A stretch of 64,000 nucleotides of DNA from Parvularcula sp038749595. GTDB taxonomy: Bacteria; Pseudomonadota; Alphaproteobacteria; Caulobacterales; Parvularculaceae. The translations under genes were made by a program, and so were the position numbers. Shown piece after piece: positions 37,680 through 46,608 of this stretch. Numbering within the stretch: position 1 is the stretch's first letter; each line of letters starts with the position of its first letter. The notes beneath the pieces were generated by a model. The model made no database searches and had not been told where the DNA came from. It was given only the letters and a program-made list of their open reading frames with translations. The stretch spans positions 106,499-170,498 of the forward strand of contig JBCDHW010000008.1 in assembly GCA_038749595.1 (NCBI GenBank). The letters run 5' to 3'.

Positions 37680-39179
37680 TCAAATATCGAAGGTAACGCC
37701 TTGGGCGAGGGGTAGCTCCGACGAGTAGTTTATCGTGCTTGTCTGCCGCCGCATGTATCCCTTCCATGTATCGGATCCTGACTCCCGCCCGCCACCCGTT
37801 TCCTTCTCTCCGCCGAATGCTCCGCCGATTTCGGCACCGGAAGGTCCGATGTTCACGTTCGCTATGCCGCAATCTGATCCGGATGCAGATAAAAACGTCT
37901 CGGCCTCGCGAATGTCGGTTGTGAAGATGCATGAGGACAGGCCCTGGGCGACATCGTTCTGCAAGCCGATGGCTTCGTCGAGTGTGTCGTAGCTGAGCAC
38001 GTAAAGAATGGGAGCGAACGTCTCACGCTTGACTGTTTCTGACTGGCTGGGCATCGCAATAATCGCGGGGGTCACATAGGCGCCGCTTTTCTGCAAATCT
38101 AAGCAAATTCCGCCAGTTAAGCGCTTTCCGCCTTCATTTTCAGCGGCACGCAACGCCGTGTGCATTGCTTCTTTTGCTTGCTGATCAATCAGTGGACCGA
38201 CCAGTGTTGCATCGTCAAGCGGATCGCCCACGGTCAGGCTCTCATAGGCGGCAGTAACTCTATCGAGCAATTCATCCTTGATCGAACGATGCACAATGAG
38301 ACGTCGAAGAGACGTACACCGTTGACCGGCCGTCCCTACGGCTGAGAAGACGATAGCCCGAAGTGCGAGGTCGAGATCAGCGCTCGGCGTCACGATCATG
38401 GCGTTGTTTCCGCCGAGTTCTAGGATTGCTCGGCCCCATCGGGCCGCGACCTTGGGCCCGACGTCATGGCCCATCTGTGTTGATCCGGTAGCGGATAATA
38501 TTGGTACCGATGAAGACGCTGCGAGTGCTTGTCCAAGGTCTGCGCCGCCGATCATCAATTGCGAGAGGCCGTCGGGAGCGTCAGAACCAAACCGCGCGAT
38601 CGCGCGCATCAAAATCTTATGGGTCGCCATTGCGGTAAGAGGCGTTTTTTCCGAAGGTTTCCAGATGATTGGGTTCCCGCAGACGAGTGCGAGTGCCGCG
38701 TTCCATGCCCAGACAGCGACAGGAAAATTGAAGGCTGAAATGATCCCGCAAGGGCCCATCGGGTGCCAAGTCTCAGCCATTTTGTGACCGGGACGCTCTG
38801 AAGCAATCACTTTTCCGTAGAGTTGCCGCGACTGGCCAACGGCGAAATCGCAGATGTCGATCATCTCTTGAACTTCACCCAGCCCCTCGGAGAGAATCTT
38901 TCCACAGTCGAGTGTGACGAGTGCTCCGAGTGCGTCTTTTTCCCGACGAAGTTCTTCGCCGAGAAGACGGACGAGCTCGCCGCGCCGGGGGGCCGGGATT
39001 GATCGCCACTGAACGAAAGCATCTTTTGCTCTCTCAATGATTTCAGGCACGGTCTCGAAGGGCGTTGTCGCGACCTTCGCGATTTCTGAGCCGTCGATCG
39101 GCGTCTGTATACGGAGGTCTCCGTTGGTCAACTCGTTGGCGCCTAAGCCAGCTTTTTCCAAGATAGCGTTGAAGGTCAT
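37680..39179 (-). CDS. ALDH7-type aldehyde dehydrogenase (aminoadipate semialdehyde dehydrogenase-like)
   Basis: A 499-residue NAD-dependent aldehyde dehydrogenase. The catalytic cysteine lies in GTAGQRCTSLRRL and the general-base glutamate in LELGGNNAMI. SAFNFPVAVWAWNAALALVCGN and the C-terminal FGGEKETGGGRESGSDTWK, MRRQTSTINYS are hallmarks of the ALDH7 (antiquitin/AmaB) family, which oxidises 2-aminoadipate 6-semialdehyde in lysine degradation. The start is set at ATG 39179; a GTG at 39191 is also possible. It converges on the FabD-like gene and is divergent from the CoA-transferase gene, with a 92-base spacer. Confidence 0.9.
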   Translation of the reverse strand: MTFNAILEKAGLGANELTNGDLRIQTPIDGSEIAKVATTPFETVPEIIERAKDAFVQWRSIPAPRRGELVRLLGEELRREKDALGALVTLDCGKILSEGLGEVQEMIDICDFAVGQSRQLYGKVIASERPGHKMAETWHPMGPCGIISAFNFPVAVWAWNAALALVCGNPIIWKPSEKTPLTAMATHKILMRAIARFGSDAPDGLSQLMIGGADLGQALAASSSVPILSATGSTQMGHDVGPKVAARWGRAILELGGNNAMIVTPSADLDLALRAIVFSAVGTAGQRCTSLRRLIVHRSIKDELLDRVTAAYESLTVGDPLDDATLVGPLIDQQAKEAMHTALRAAENEGGKRLTGGICLDLQKSGAYVTPAIIAMPSQSETVKRETFAPILYVLSYDTLDEAIGLQNDVAQGLSSCIFTTDIREAETFLSASGSDCGIANVNIGPSGAEIGGAFGGEKETGGGRESGSDTWKGYMRRQTSTINYSSELPLAQGVTFDI

Positions 39180-39271
39180 GAGTGCATTCACCGTGGTCGT
39201 CCGTTGCGTGCCCGCAAGACTAATGGCACGGAATGGTGTTGCGTGACCAGCCTTTCGCTTCGGAGACCGCC

Positions 39272-40402
39272 ATGACAAACGCTCGTCCCAAGCCGCTTTT
39301 GGGCATCAAAGTGGTTGAACTTGCACGCATTCTCGCGGGTCCATGGGCAGGACAGGTGCTGGCGGATTTAGGTGCAGACGTGGTGAAGGTCGAAAGTCCG
39401 CAGGGCGATGACACGCGCAAATGGGGTCCGCCCTTTATCGGCAGGGAGCATGACAATCCGGATGCGGCCTATTTTCACGCCTGCAATCGGGGAAAGACGA
39501 CGATCATCGCCGATTTCAACAATACGGAAGACCGAGACCGTGTGTTGGAATTGATCGCTGACGCCGATGTGTTGATTGAGAACTTTCGTCCGCACGCGTT
39601 GCAGAGGTTTGGATTGGACTATGAGACACTCCGGCTGAAATTTCCAAGGCTGGTTTACTGCGCGATTACAGGCTTTGGACAAGAAGGTCCGTATGCAGCG
39701 CGTCCCGGTTATGACGCGATGATCCAAGCGATGAGCGGCTTGATGTCGATTACGGGCGAGGCCGGTGGACCGCCTCAGAAGATTGGTGTGGCCCTCGCCG
39801 ATATTACGACCGGGCTTTATTCCGTGATCGCCATTCAGTCAGCTCTGTGGGAACGTCAGCGTACGGGTGTTGGACGCTTTATCGACATGGCGCTCTTGGA
39901 CTGCGCTGTTGGCGTTCTCGCCAATCAGGCGATGAATACGCTTATCACTGGTGCGTCACCTGACCGGATGGGGAATGCACATCCGAGTATCGTGCCGTAC
40001 GAGACTTTTCAGTGCTCGGACGGTGAGGTGATGTTGGCAGTGGGAAATAACAAGCAATTCAATAGCTTCTGTGCGAATTTTGGGTTGCTCGACGTCGCCG
40101 AGGACCTGAGATTTCGCACGATTGCGGGCCGGGTTGAACATCGTGAGGAATTGATCCCTGTACTGTGTAAAGTTTTCAAGGATATGACGAAGGCGGACGT
40201 TTTATCCCGCTGTCAAGAAGCACAAGTTCCTGCTGGGCCCGTCAATTCCATCGCGGAAGCGTTGTCGGATCCGCAGGTTCGCGAGCGACAGATGGTCATG
40301 ACCCTTGATAATGGTCAACCGGCGGTCAGGACGCCGATCATGTACGACGGCGCCCCCGTTTTCAGCACCGTTCCGCCGCCAGCGCTGCCTAAAAAGCCGT
40401 AG
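39272..40402 (+). CDS. Class III (CaiB/BaiF) CoA-transferase
   Basis: A 376-residue family III CoA-transferase. ILAGPWAGQVLADLGADVVKVE is the N-terminal signature; NRGKTTIIADFN and the catalytic aspartate in VALADITTGLYS (residue ~175) follow. These enzymes move CoA between carboxylic acids. Next to glutaryl-CoA dehydrogenase and ALDH7, a glutarate:CoA transferase role (as in human SUGCT) is plausible. ATG 39272 follows GGAGA. The stop lies two bases from the end of the convergent RyR-domain gene. Confidence 0.88.
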   Translation: MTNARPKPLLGIKVVELARILAGPWAGQVLADLGADVVKVESPQGDDTRKWGPPFIGREHDNPDAAYFHACNRGKTTIIADFNNTEDRDRVLELIADADVLIENFRPHALQRFGLDYETLRLKFPRLVYCAITGFGQEGPYAARPGYDAMIQAMSGLMSITGEAGGPPQKIGVALADITTGLYSVIAIQSALWERQRTGVGRFIDMALLDCAVGVLANQAMNTLITGASPDRMGNAHPSIVPYETFQCSDGEVMLAVGNNKQFNSFCANFGLLDVAEDLRFRTIAGRVEHREELIPVLCKVFKDMTKADVLSRCQEAQVPAGPVNSIAEALSDPQVRERQMVMTLDNGQPAVRTPIMYDGAPVFSTVPPPALPKKP

Positions 40403-40404
40403 AG

Positions 40405-42849
40405 CTATTCTGCGGCTTGGCTTTCGATTTCTAATTCGGGTGACGGCTTTATGATACGGATCACACATCGATGCGATGGAGGTGCGAAAGGTCCGGGTAG
40501 AGAGTATTCTTCGGGTATTGCTCCTTTCGATGCCCATCCAACGACGTCACCGGTTCCTCCTAGCCCTCGTGCGGGCTCGCCGTTCCAAACGGCAAGGAGC
40601 GTGTGGCAGCGGCTTGCGATGTAACCTCCGGCTAAGGCATATTGTTGGTCGCGGCAGGGCGAACGGCCGTCGCGATCCGGGGAAACTTCAGCTAAGTCAC
40701 CGAAAAGTAATGGTAATTCAATGACGCGGTCAGCGCCAGCCGTGAGCTTGAGGAATCTCCCGATGCCGCCTTCTTCGTCCTCATAATCGATGCGGCTTGC
40801 TTCAAACGGTAGAGGAAGTACGGCCGTATACGGAATACCGACGTCTTTCGCAGCGTCCACTGCAATACTGTCCGAACCCGGAGCAAGCGCAGTATAGAGG
40901 ACCACTACTTCGTTCGGGTGGTCGGCGACAATTTCTCTAAGAGCCGCAGCAATTTCTCGCCGCACGTAGGCTGCGTCGAGGGGGCGTCCTTGGATTTGCC
41001 GATGTCCAGTGATGCCGACCACGTATTCACGCCGGAGCGCGAGCCCGCCTTCCGTCAGGGCAGCATCCATCCGCGCAGCCATCGTTCGGTCAATCTCGCG
41101 GTCGTGTGAGGGCAGGCGATCGTAGGGAATGAGGTTGGGGTGCTGCTTAGCGACATCGACGCGTTTCTCCGCATGCGTCCATCCGGCGAGCAGCCGTTCA
41201 TCGACCCAGCGTTGGTGCTCGAGCGCGGTGAGCTGCGCGAAATCCTCTTCGGACAGGGCCAACGTATCGGTGCGCGCCGGTTCATAAACGATCCGGCCAC
41301 GGAGGGCGCGGGCTTTTGTCCAGAGATGGTCGGCGGCATGGCGGCAGCTGTCGCGGAATTCCGGCGCAAGGACTCGCCACGTTTGTTCGGCTTTGCGCGC
41401 GTCCAGCGAGCCCGCATTTTCGCGTCGCGCAAGCTTTGCCGCTTCGGCGACGCCGGCCTGATAGCTGAGGTGGATGTACCGGGCGATCCGCTCACGTGCG
41501 GTGTCGATGACCGTCGGCTCAAGCGGGTCGCGCATGTCGCCTTCGAGCATCTCGTCAAAGCCGCCGAACACTTCAACGCCGTCCGGCCAACTAGCAGCCC
41601 TCCGTGTACCATCTTCTTCGCTGCGGCTGAGAAGTTGGCCGATGCCTGTGGGTTTATCGAACCGAACGAGGATCGGCGCATTCAGTCGCCGGATCCCTGA
41701 GGTCTCAACGCCGGGAGGCTCAGCCAAGAGCAGCCTGCGCAGCGAAAGCGCTGTCGCTGCCGCCGCGTCCGGGTCATCGTGACAGACCACATGGGCGGTC
41801 GCGTCGTGGGGAAGCCGCTCGTAGTCGGCATCGGATATGCCGATCTTGTGGAACGGCAGCCGCTGGAACGCGACGTCGCCGCAATGAAAAATCCCTGGTC
41901 GCCACGCCATCAATTGCTCGCGGGTGTGTTCAGGATCATCGGTGAGAATCGTGATCCGCATGCGTTTGCGGTGTACCGGGAGCGTTTGGCGAATGGCTTC
42001 GCTCATCACTTGGGCGGCGAGGGGATCAAATCCGTAGACGCACAGATGGACAATCGCTTGGCCTTGGGCTTCGGCATAGGCGTCGAGCGGGTGCTTCCGC
42101 CACAACCGACGCGCCGCCGTTTCTTCGAGGCTGAAGAAGCGGGGATGCAGACGTTTTTGAAGGTCGGTGAGGCCGAAATATTCCGCAAGCCGCTCACCGA
42201 GCTTTGGGTTGGCAATTTTGATCCAGAAATCGAGCGGGTCGCGTCCCCGCATACGTCCGCGCTCTGATAAATAAGAGTCGAGGTCAGAAAGGAGCGTCAG
42301 GCTATCGTCCGTATCCGACGTGAAAGAAATCAGAACATCCGCTCTCTCGATCGCCGCGCGGCTGAAGCGCTCTTCAGGGGTACCCAGCCCATCAAGCAGC
42401 ACCGCACCAACTTTAGAGACGTAGAGCCGATCTTCATCGTTCAACCCTGCGCCGATCACCACGACTTGCGGCGGGTTCGGACCGTTTTGGATGCCTTCGA
42501 TCATGCGGATGCTTTCATTGGTCAGTCCAAAGACCACCACATGATCGCGCATGCTGCGCAGTTTCCACTCTTCACGAACCCGACCGATTAGGCTCTTCCC
42601 AAGAAGCTCGATAATACCAACGACAGCGGCCAATGGCGCGACGAACGCGAGAATGGCGAGGAGGGGATTGAGATCCTCGTCGAAGGCCCATTCACCGTTG
42701 AGGGCGAACATCGCAATCAATCTATAGGTGTTGTGCGGCACCCCGTCTTTGGCGAGATTTGATCCGTCCAAGGTCACGAGCCCGACAACGACAAACGCGG
42801 CCGTGAAGGCCGAGAGCCATAAAAACCGTTTGATTGCGTTGCTGTCCAA
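40405..42849 (-). CDS. Membrane-anchored RCK/TrkA-N, RyR and SLOG-like fusion protein
   Basis: An 814-residue multidomain protein. Two hydrophobic segments (~9-28 and ~62-85) anchor it. A Rossmann NAD-binding region like TrkA-N/RCK begins at DHVVVFGLTNES (~104), and a second Rossmann-like stretch at HLCVYGFDPLAAQVMSEAIR (~270). A RyR (ryanodine-receptor repeat) domain lies near residues 530-590, with LTALEHQRWVDERLLAGWTHAEKR. The C-terminal ~200 residues begin GITGHRQI and continue with LYTALAPGSDSIAVDAAKDVGIPYTAVLP and IASRCHTLLAVWNG, resembling a SLOG/LOG-like nucleotide-binding domain. No K+ selectivity filter (TVGYG) is visible. The start is TTG 42849, after a GGAC-rich stretch. It may sense nucleotides or ions; its role is unknown. 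Confidence 0.75.
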   Translation of the reverse strand: MDSNAIKRFLWLSAFTAAFVVVGLVTLDGSNLAKDGVPHNTYRLIAMFALNGEWAFDEDLNPLLAILAFVAPLAAVVGIIELLGKSLIGRVREEWKLRSMRDHVVVFGLTNESIRMIEGIQNGPNPPQVVVIGAGLNDEDRLYVSKVGAVLLDGLGTPEERFSRAAIERADVLISFTSDTDDSLTLLSDLDSYLSERGRMRGRDPLDFWIKIANPKLGERLAEYFGLTDLQKRLHPRFFSLEETAARRLWRKHPLDAYAEAQGQAIVHLCVYGFDPLAAQVMSEAIRQTLPVHRKRMRITILTDDPEHTREQLMAWRPGIFHCGDVAFQRLPFHKIGISDADYERLPHDATAHVVCHDDPDAAAATALSLRRLLLAEPPGVETSGIRRLNAPILVRFDKPTGIGQLLSRSEEDGTRRAASWPDGVEVFGGFDEMLEGDMRDPLEPTVIDTARERIARYIHLSYQAGVAEAAKLARRENAGSLDARKAEQTWRVLAPEFRDSCRHAADHLWTKARALRGRIVYEPARTDTLALSEEDFAQLTALEHQRWVDERLLAGWTHAEKRVDVAKQHPNLIPYDRLPSHDREIDRTMAARMDAALTEGGLALRREYVVGITGHRQIQGRPLDAAYVRREIAAALREIVADHPNEVVVLYTALAPGSDSIAVDAAKDVGIPYTAVLPLPFEASRIDYEDEEGGIGRFLKLTAGADRVIELPLLFGDLAEVSPDRDGRSPCRDQQYALAGGYIASRCHTLLAVWNGEPARGLGGTGDVVGWASKGAIPEEYSLPGPFAPPSHRCVIRIIKPSPELEIESQAAE

Positions 42850-42976
42850 AGCCGATCCCGTCCTTTGCGTTGAGCGGAGGTCCGCTCAGATCACCTCACC
42901 CTACATCTGAGTGGACGCTGATCCCAGGGGGCGGGTGCAGGTGGCTTTGCGGGCCACGCGGGTCAGGGCGCGGGCT

Positions 42977-43528
42977 CTACCCAAGGCGATCGTGTTCGGC
43001 GACGGCCTCGCGGTGCTGGCGTGCCTCCTCAACGTAGAACGCAGCGCCGAGCAGGGCCATCTTGTCTTCGCCTTCCCGCAGATCCCTCAGTTTCTTGGCG
43101 GGCATGCCGCCCCAGAGCTCGCCGCCAGGGACGGTTTTGCCGCTGCCGAGGAACGCCCCTGCGGCAAGGAACCCGCCAGTCTGAACAGTTGCCCGATCGA
43201 GCACTGTGGCGCTCATCCCGACAAATCCGCCGTCCTGAACGGTGCAGCCATGCAGCATGCATCGGTGGCCGACGAGCACATCATCACCGATCAAGACCGG
43301 GGTGCCGCCGCGGGAGGGATCATCGACGTGGCAGATTGTGCCGTCCTGGATGTTGCTGCGTTTGCCGACGACGATTTTATTCGTATCCGCCCGCAGAATG
43401 CAGCCGTACCAAATCGATGCGTCCTCGCAGACCTCAACGTCGCCGATAACGACGGCACCCGGCGCCACAAAGGCGCTGGGATGGATTGTCGGAGCCTTGC
43501 CGTGGAAGGGGAGCACAAGAGGTTTCAC
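42977..43528 (-). CDS. Gamma carbonic anhydrase family protein
   Basis: A 183-residue left-handed beta-helix protein with hexapeptide repeats. IWYGCILRADTNKIVVGKRSNIQDGTICHVD and VLIGDDVLVGHRCMLHGCTVQDGGFVGMSATVLD contain the metal-binding histidines (HVD, GHRCMLHGC). The family includes true zinc/iron carbonic anhydrases and related acyl carriers; residues for metal binding are present. It starts with GTG 43528 overlapping the stop of the upstream DUF6491 gene by four bases. Confidence 0.9.
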   Translation of the reverse strand: MKPLVLPFHGKAPTIHPSAFVAPGAVVIGDVEVCEDASIWYGCILRADTNKIVVGKRSNIQDGTICHVDDPSRGGTPVLIGDDVLVGHRCMLHGCTVQDGGFVGMSATVLDRATVQTGGFLAAGAFLGSGKTVPGGELWGGMPAKKLRDLREGEDKMALLGAAFYVEEARQHREAVAEHDRLG

Positions 43529-43974
43529 GGGGTGCTGTTATCCGATGGCTCGGGTGGGGTGGGTGCACGATCGGTGGGCTCGGAGAACATATCGTAAGCG
43601 TACAGCTGACCGACACGGCATGTCGACAGGCCAGCGCTTGCGGGGCGGAACCCATCGCTGACGACCATGCGGTCGCCGCGCCCCAAACACCCCGTTGCGG
43701 TACCGCGTGCGCCTAGCCCAATCGTGGCGGCGAAGCGGACATTCGGACAGGCATCAGAGAACGTCACGAGGTACCACGTGTTGGTTCCCTCGCGGAGTAA
43801 GATGCCGGTGTCGCCGTAGGGCGCGAACCCGTTGATCCCGCGGTTAAAGCAGACCCGAGACTGCGGCGCGCCGACTTTCGGGTCAGACCCGGGGTCGCGA
43901 GCGTCTGCTGGCGCGCCATTGGTTGCACATGCTGAAACCGCTGCGATCGCCAGGGGGAGAAAAGTGGTGCGCAT
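43525..43974 (-). CDS. DUF6491-like small exported lipoprotein
   Basis: A 149-residue protein with an N-terminal signal whose end (AIAAVSAC) is a lipobox-like site. The body has VCFNRGINGFAPYGDTGILLREGTNTWYLVTFSDACPNV and STCRVGQLYAYD, the arrangement of the DUF6491 family of proteobacterial lipoproteins with paired cysteines. Function is unknown. It is co-transcribed with the gamma carbonic anhydrase gene (GTGA overlap). Confidence 0.65.
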   Translation of the reverse strand: MRTTFLPLAIAAVSACATNGAPADARDPGSDPKVGAPQSRVCFNRGINGFAPYGDTGILLREGTNTWYLVTFSDACPNVRFAATIGLGARGTATGCLGRGDRMVVSDGFRPASAGLSTCRVGQLYAYDMFSEPTDRAPTPPEPSDNSTP

Positions 43975-44149
43975 GGTGTCTCCGCGGGAGCCCTCAGAAA
44001 CTTTTGGTTGATCGTGGCCTTTGTGTGCAAAACCGAAAAGCCGTGTGATTTAGACGTGATAGTGTCGGGAAAGCCGCTTGTCTCCTCCTTACGCTTGTGC
44101 AACGTGCTCCACCGGCGCGTTTGCGGCGCCGCGCGGGGAGAAGGCGAGC

Positions 44150-44977
44150 ATGGCGGAAGGCGGACCCGTGGGTCTCTTTGGTTGGCCTCCCGCACTGGTT
44201 GCCAGTGTTCTCGCCGCGTTGATGGCGTCGGTCGGGATTATCTTCGTCAGTCTTCGGCGCGCGTGGGCGGAACGGTACAGGCCCTTTTTCGCGGCGCTGG
44301 CGTCGGGCGTGATTTTAGCGACAGCAATCTTCATCCTGCCGGAAGGCTTCGCAGGAAGTGCGTTTTCGCCGTTGGCGACGATAGCCGGTTATTTCCTGCT
44401 CTTTTTCTTCAGCCGTCTTGCCCGAAGGCCAGAGGGTCGCGCTTTTGCCGCGTTCTTTGCGATCGCTGCGCACAGTACCATTGATGGCGTCGAGTATGGT
44501 TTGTTGTTCGCGGCCGACGCGACCGCCGGTGTTCTCGGCGCGGGCGGGCTGATCCTGCACGAATTCTCCGAAGGGGTGGTGCTGTTCCTCATCCTCCGCG
44601 GTGTTGGGTTGAACATACTTTCGGCAGTGCTTTTGGCGCTTCTCGGTGCGGCGGTGACGACCCCGCTCGGCACACTCGCTTCACTGACGGTCATTCCGGA
44701 TCTGGACCCCGCCCAATTTGCCGTGGCGCTAAGCTTTGCTGCTGGCGCGCTTCTCTTTGTTGGCGCCAGCCAGCTGCCCGAAGAGTTCGGTGATTTGAGT
44801 TTCCGCTCCTCCGTTGGAGCCTATGCGTTCGGTGCAATTTTGGGCGTGGTGCTCATGTGGACGACCCACAACCATGGCGCGCACGATCACCATGATGGGC
44901 ACCACGATGATCATCACGGGGAAAGCCATGGCGACCATGATGACGACGATCATCATGATGACCACGATGATCATTAG
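44150..44977 (+). CDS. ZIP-family metal transporter with His/Asp-rich C-terminal tail
   Basis: A 275-residue polytopic protein with about eight hydrophobic segments. AHSTIDGVEYGLLF and LHEFSEGVVLFLILRGVG match the ZIP transmembrane IV and V motifs that carry the metal-site histidines and glutamates. The last ~37 residues are almost entirely His, Asp, Gly and Glu (HDHHDGHHDDHHGESHGD...), a likely zinc-binding tail placed at the C-terminus instead of in the usual loop between helices 3 and 4. ATG 44150 follows GGGAGAAGG. The direction of transport and the metal are not certain. Confidence 0.8.
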   Translation: MAEGGPVGLFGWPPALVASVLAALMASVGIIFVSLRRAWAERYRPFFAALASGVILATAIFILPEGFAGSAFSPLATIAGYFLLFFFSRLARRPEGRAFAAFFAIAAHSTIDGVEYGLLFAADATAGVLGAGGLILHEFSEGVVLFLILRGVGLNILSAVLLALLGAAVTTPLGTLASLTVIPDLDPAQFAVALSFAAGALLFVGASQLPEEFGDLSFRSSVGAYAFGAILGVVLMWTTHNHGAHDHHDGHHDDHHGESHGDHDDDDHHDDHDDH

Positions 44978-45034
44978 GTTGCGTATCCACGCATAGGTCG
45001 TGCACGGAACAGTGCCTGCGTCTTGAGGGAAAAT

Positions 45035-45093
45035 GTTGACGGGTGCCCCGTTGGGGCAGGGCAACCCTTTTTGGGAGCGGGACACCCGTCAAC
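45035..45093. ncRNA. Structured inverted repeat upstream of queC (candidate RNA element)
   Basis: GTTGACGGGTG (45035-45045) and CACCCGTCAAC (45083-45093) pair perfectly over 11 bases. Between them lies a second hairpin, GCCCC-GTT-GGGGC, and a GGG-CAA-CCC followed by TTTTT, so the RNA could form a three-way junction with an alternative terminator-like arm. It ends 159 bases before queC and 57 bases after the ZIP gene. It does not match the small preQ1-I fold that I know. It could be a terminator for the ZIP gene, an RNA regulator of queC, or an independent small RNA. The rest of the 275-base gap shows no gene. Confidence 0.5.
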
Positions 45094-45252
45094 GCATCCG
45101 GAGCCTGACTGCCGAGGGAGAGAGAGCATCAAGGCAGCCACGAGGTGAGGGAAGGATCGACCCCGGATGACTCGACCATAGGTTGCAAATGATGAACATG
45201 AGGTAAAGAGGAACATCTTCCTCGCGCATCACGAAACGGTTAGGCGCCGCCG

Positions 45253-45954
45253 ATGATCCAAGACACGCACGCACTTGTGCTTTTTTCCGGTGGGCAAGAT
45301 AGCGCCACCTGTCTGGCCTGGGCGCTGAGCCGCGCGAAGCACGTGGAGACGGTCGGCTTCACCTACGGCCAGCGGCATAGCGTCGAGATGGCCCAACGCC
45401 CCATCGTGCGTGATGGTCTGGCCGATGCGTTCCCGCAATGGCGTGACCGTTTGGGGCCCGACCATATCATTGACTTGGGGTATCTCTCAGCGATCGGCGA
45501 AACGGCGATGACGGCGGACGTTGCCATTTCCATGGGGGCCAATGGGTTGCCCAACACATTTGTGCCAGGCCGAAACCTCGCGTTTTTGACAGCCGCCGGC
45601 GCATTGGCGTATCGCCGCGGCCTTGGCGTGATCGTGGGCGGCATGTGCCAAACGGATTACTCCGGGTACCCCGATTGTCGCCAGGACGTTGTCACGGCAC
45701 AACAAGAAACACTTTCGCTCGGGATGGATATCCCGCTTCGCTTGGAAACCCCGTTGATGCATCTCACCAAGGCTGAGAGTTGGCAGCTTGCGGATCAGTT
45801 GGGTGGCCGCGTCCTCACGGCCCTGATCGAAGAGCATACCCACACCTGCTACAAAGGTGACCGCACAGCGCGCCATGAATGGGGCTATGGCTGCGCGGCT
45901 TGTCCGGCATGTGATTTGCGTGCGGAGGGGTATCGCGCTTGGCGTGAGGCCTGA
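45253..45954 (+). CDS. queC: 7-cyano-7-deazaguanine synthase
   Basis: A 233-residue PP-loop enzyme that converts 7-carboxy-7-deazaguanine to preQ0 in queuosine synthesis. LFSGGQDSATCLAWALSR is the PP-loop, VPGRNLAFLTAAGALAYR and GMCQTDYSGYPDCR are conserved, and the zinc-binding cysteines lie in TCYKG and GCAACPACDLR near the C-terminus. It is followed directly by queE (one-base overlap TGATG). Confidence 0.96.
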   Translation: MIQDTHALVLFSGGQDSATCLAWALSRAKHVETVGFTYGQRHSVEMAQRPIVRDGLADAFPQWRDRLGPDHIIDLGYLSAIGETAMTADVAISMGANGLPNTFVPGRNLAFLTAAGALAYRRGLGVIVGGMCQTDYSGYPDCRQDVVTAQQETLSLGMDIPLRLETPLMHLTKAESWQLADQLGGRVLTALIEEHTHTCYKGDRTARHEWGYGCAACPACDLRAEGYRAWREA

Positions 45955-46583
45955 TGAGCTACGCGGTCAAAGAAACCTACCTGACGTTGCAAGGAGAGGG
46001 CGCGCAGACCGGACGCGCGGCCGTTTTCCTGCGCTTCACGGGATGCAACTTGTGGACGGGGCGTGAGGAGCATCGTGATCGCGCCATTTGTAAATTTTGC
46101 GACACAGACTTTGTGGGAACGGACGGCGAAGGCGGGGGAAAATTTCTGGGTGCTGATGATGTTGCGGCCCATGTTCAGCGCTATTGGCCCGGCGGCGGCA
46201 AACCCTACGTGATTTGCACGGGTGGGGAGCCCTTGCTGCAGCTCGATCGCCCGCTGATCGATGCCCTGCACGCACGCGGGTTTGAAGTCGGTGTCGAGAC
46301 GAATGGGACTGTCACCGCGCCCGAAGGCCTCGACTGGATTTGCATGAGCCCGAAAGCGGGTACCGAGATTGTTCAAACGTCGGGACACGAATTAAAGCTC
46401 GTCTACCCGCAGCCCGATGCCATGCCCGAACGCTTTCAGGATTTTGCGTTCGAGCACTTCTTTCTGCAACCCATGGATGGACCGGCGCAAGCAGAGAACA
46501 TAAACGCCGCTGCTCTATATTGTCAGCGTAACCCGCAATGGCGGCTCTCGCTGCAGACCCACAAGTTGATCGGTCTGCCCTAG
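45954..46583 (+). CDS. queE: 7-carboxy-7-deazaguanine synthase
   Basis: A 209-residue radical SAM enzyme that forms the deazaguanine ring from 6-carboxytetrahydropterin. LQGEGAQTGRAAVFLRFTGCNLW is followed by KFCDTDFVG; the cluster cysteines follow the longer first spacing (C-x14-C-x2-C) typical of proteobacterial QueE. CTGGEPLLQ is the SAM-binding GGE motif, and VETNGT follows. It forms an operon with queC; queD is not in the window. Confidence 0.95.
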   Translation: MSYAVKETYLTLQGEGAQTGRAAVFLRFTGCNLWTGREEHRDRAICKFCDTDFVGTDGEGGGKFLGADDVAAHVQRYWPGGGKPYVICTGGEPLLQLDRPLIDALHARGFEVGVETNGTVTAPEGLDWICMSPKAGTEIVQTSGHELKLVYPQPDAMPERFQDFAFEHFFLQPMDGPAQAENINAAALYCQRNPQWRLSLQTHKLIGLP

Positions 46584-46608
46584 GTCGCTGCCCGTTTCGC
46601 TTTAGAGC

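Noticed and set aside
45035..45093. preQ1 riboswitch controlling queC
   Set aside because: The element is much larger than the preQ1-I fold, lacks its A-rich tail pattern, and ends about 160 bases before queC; I kept it only as an unassigned structured RNA.
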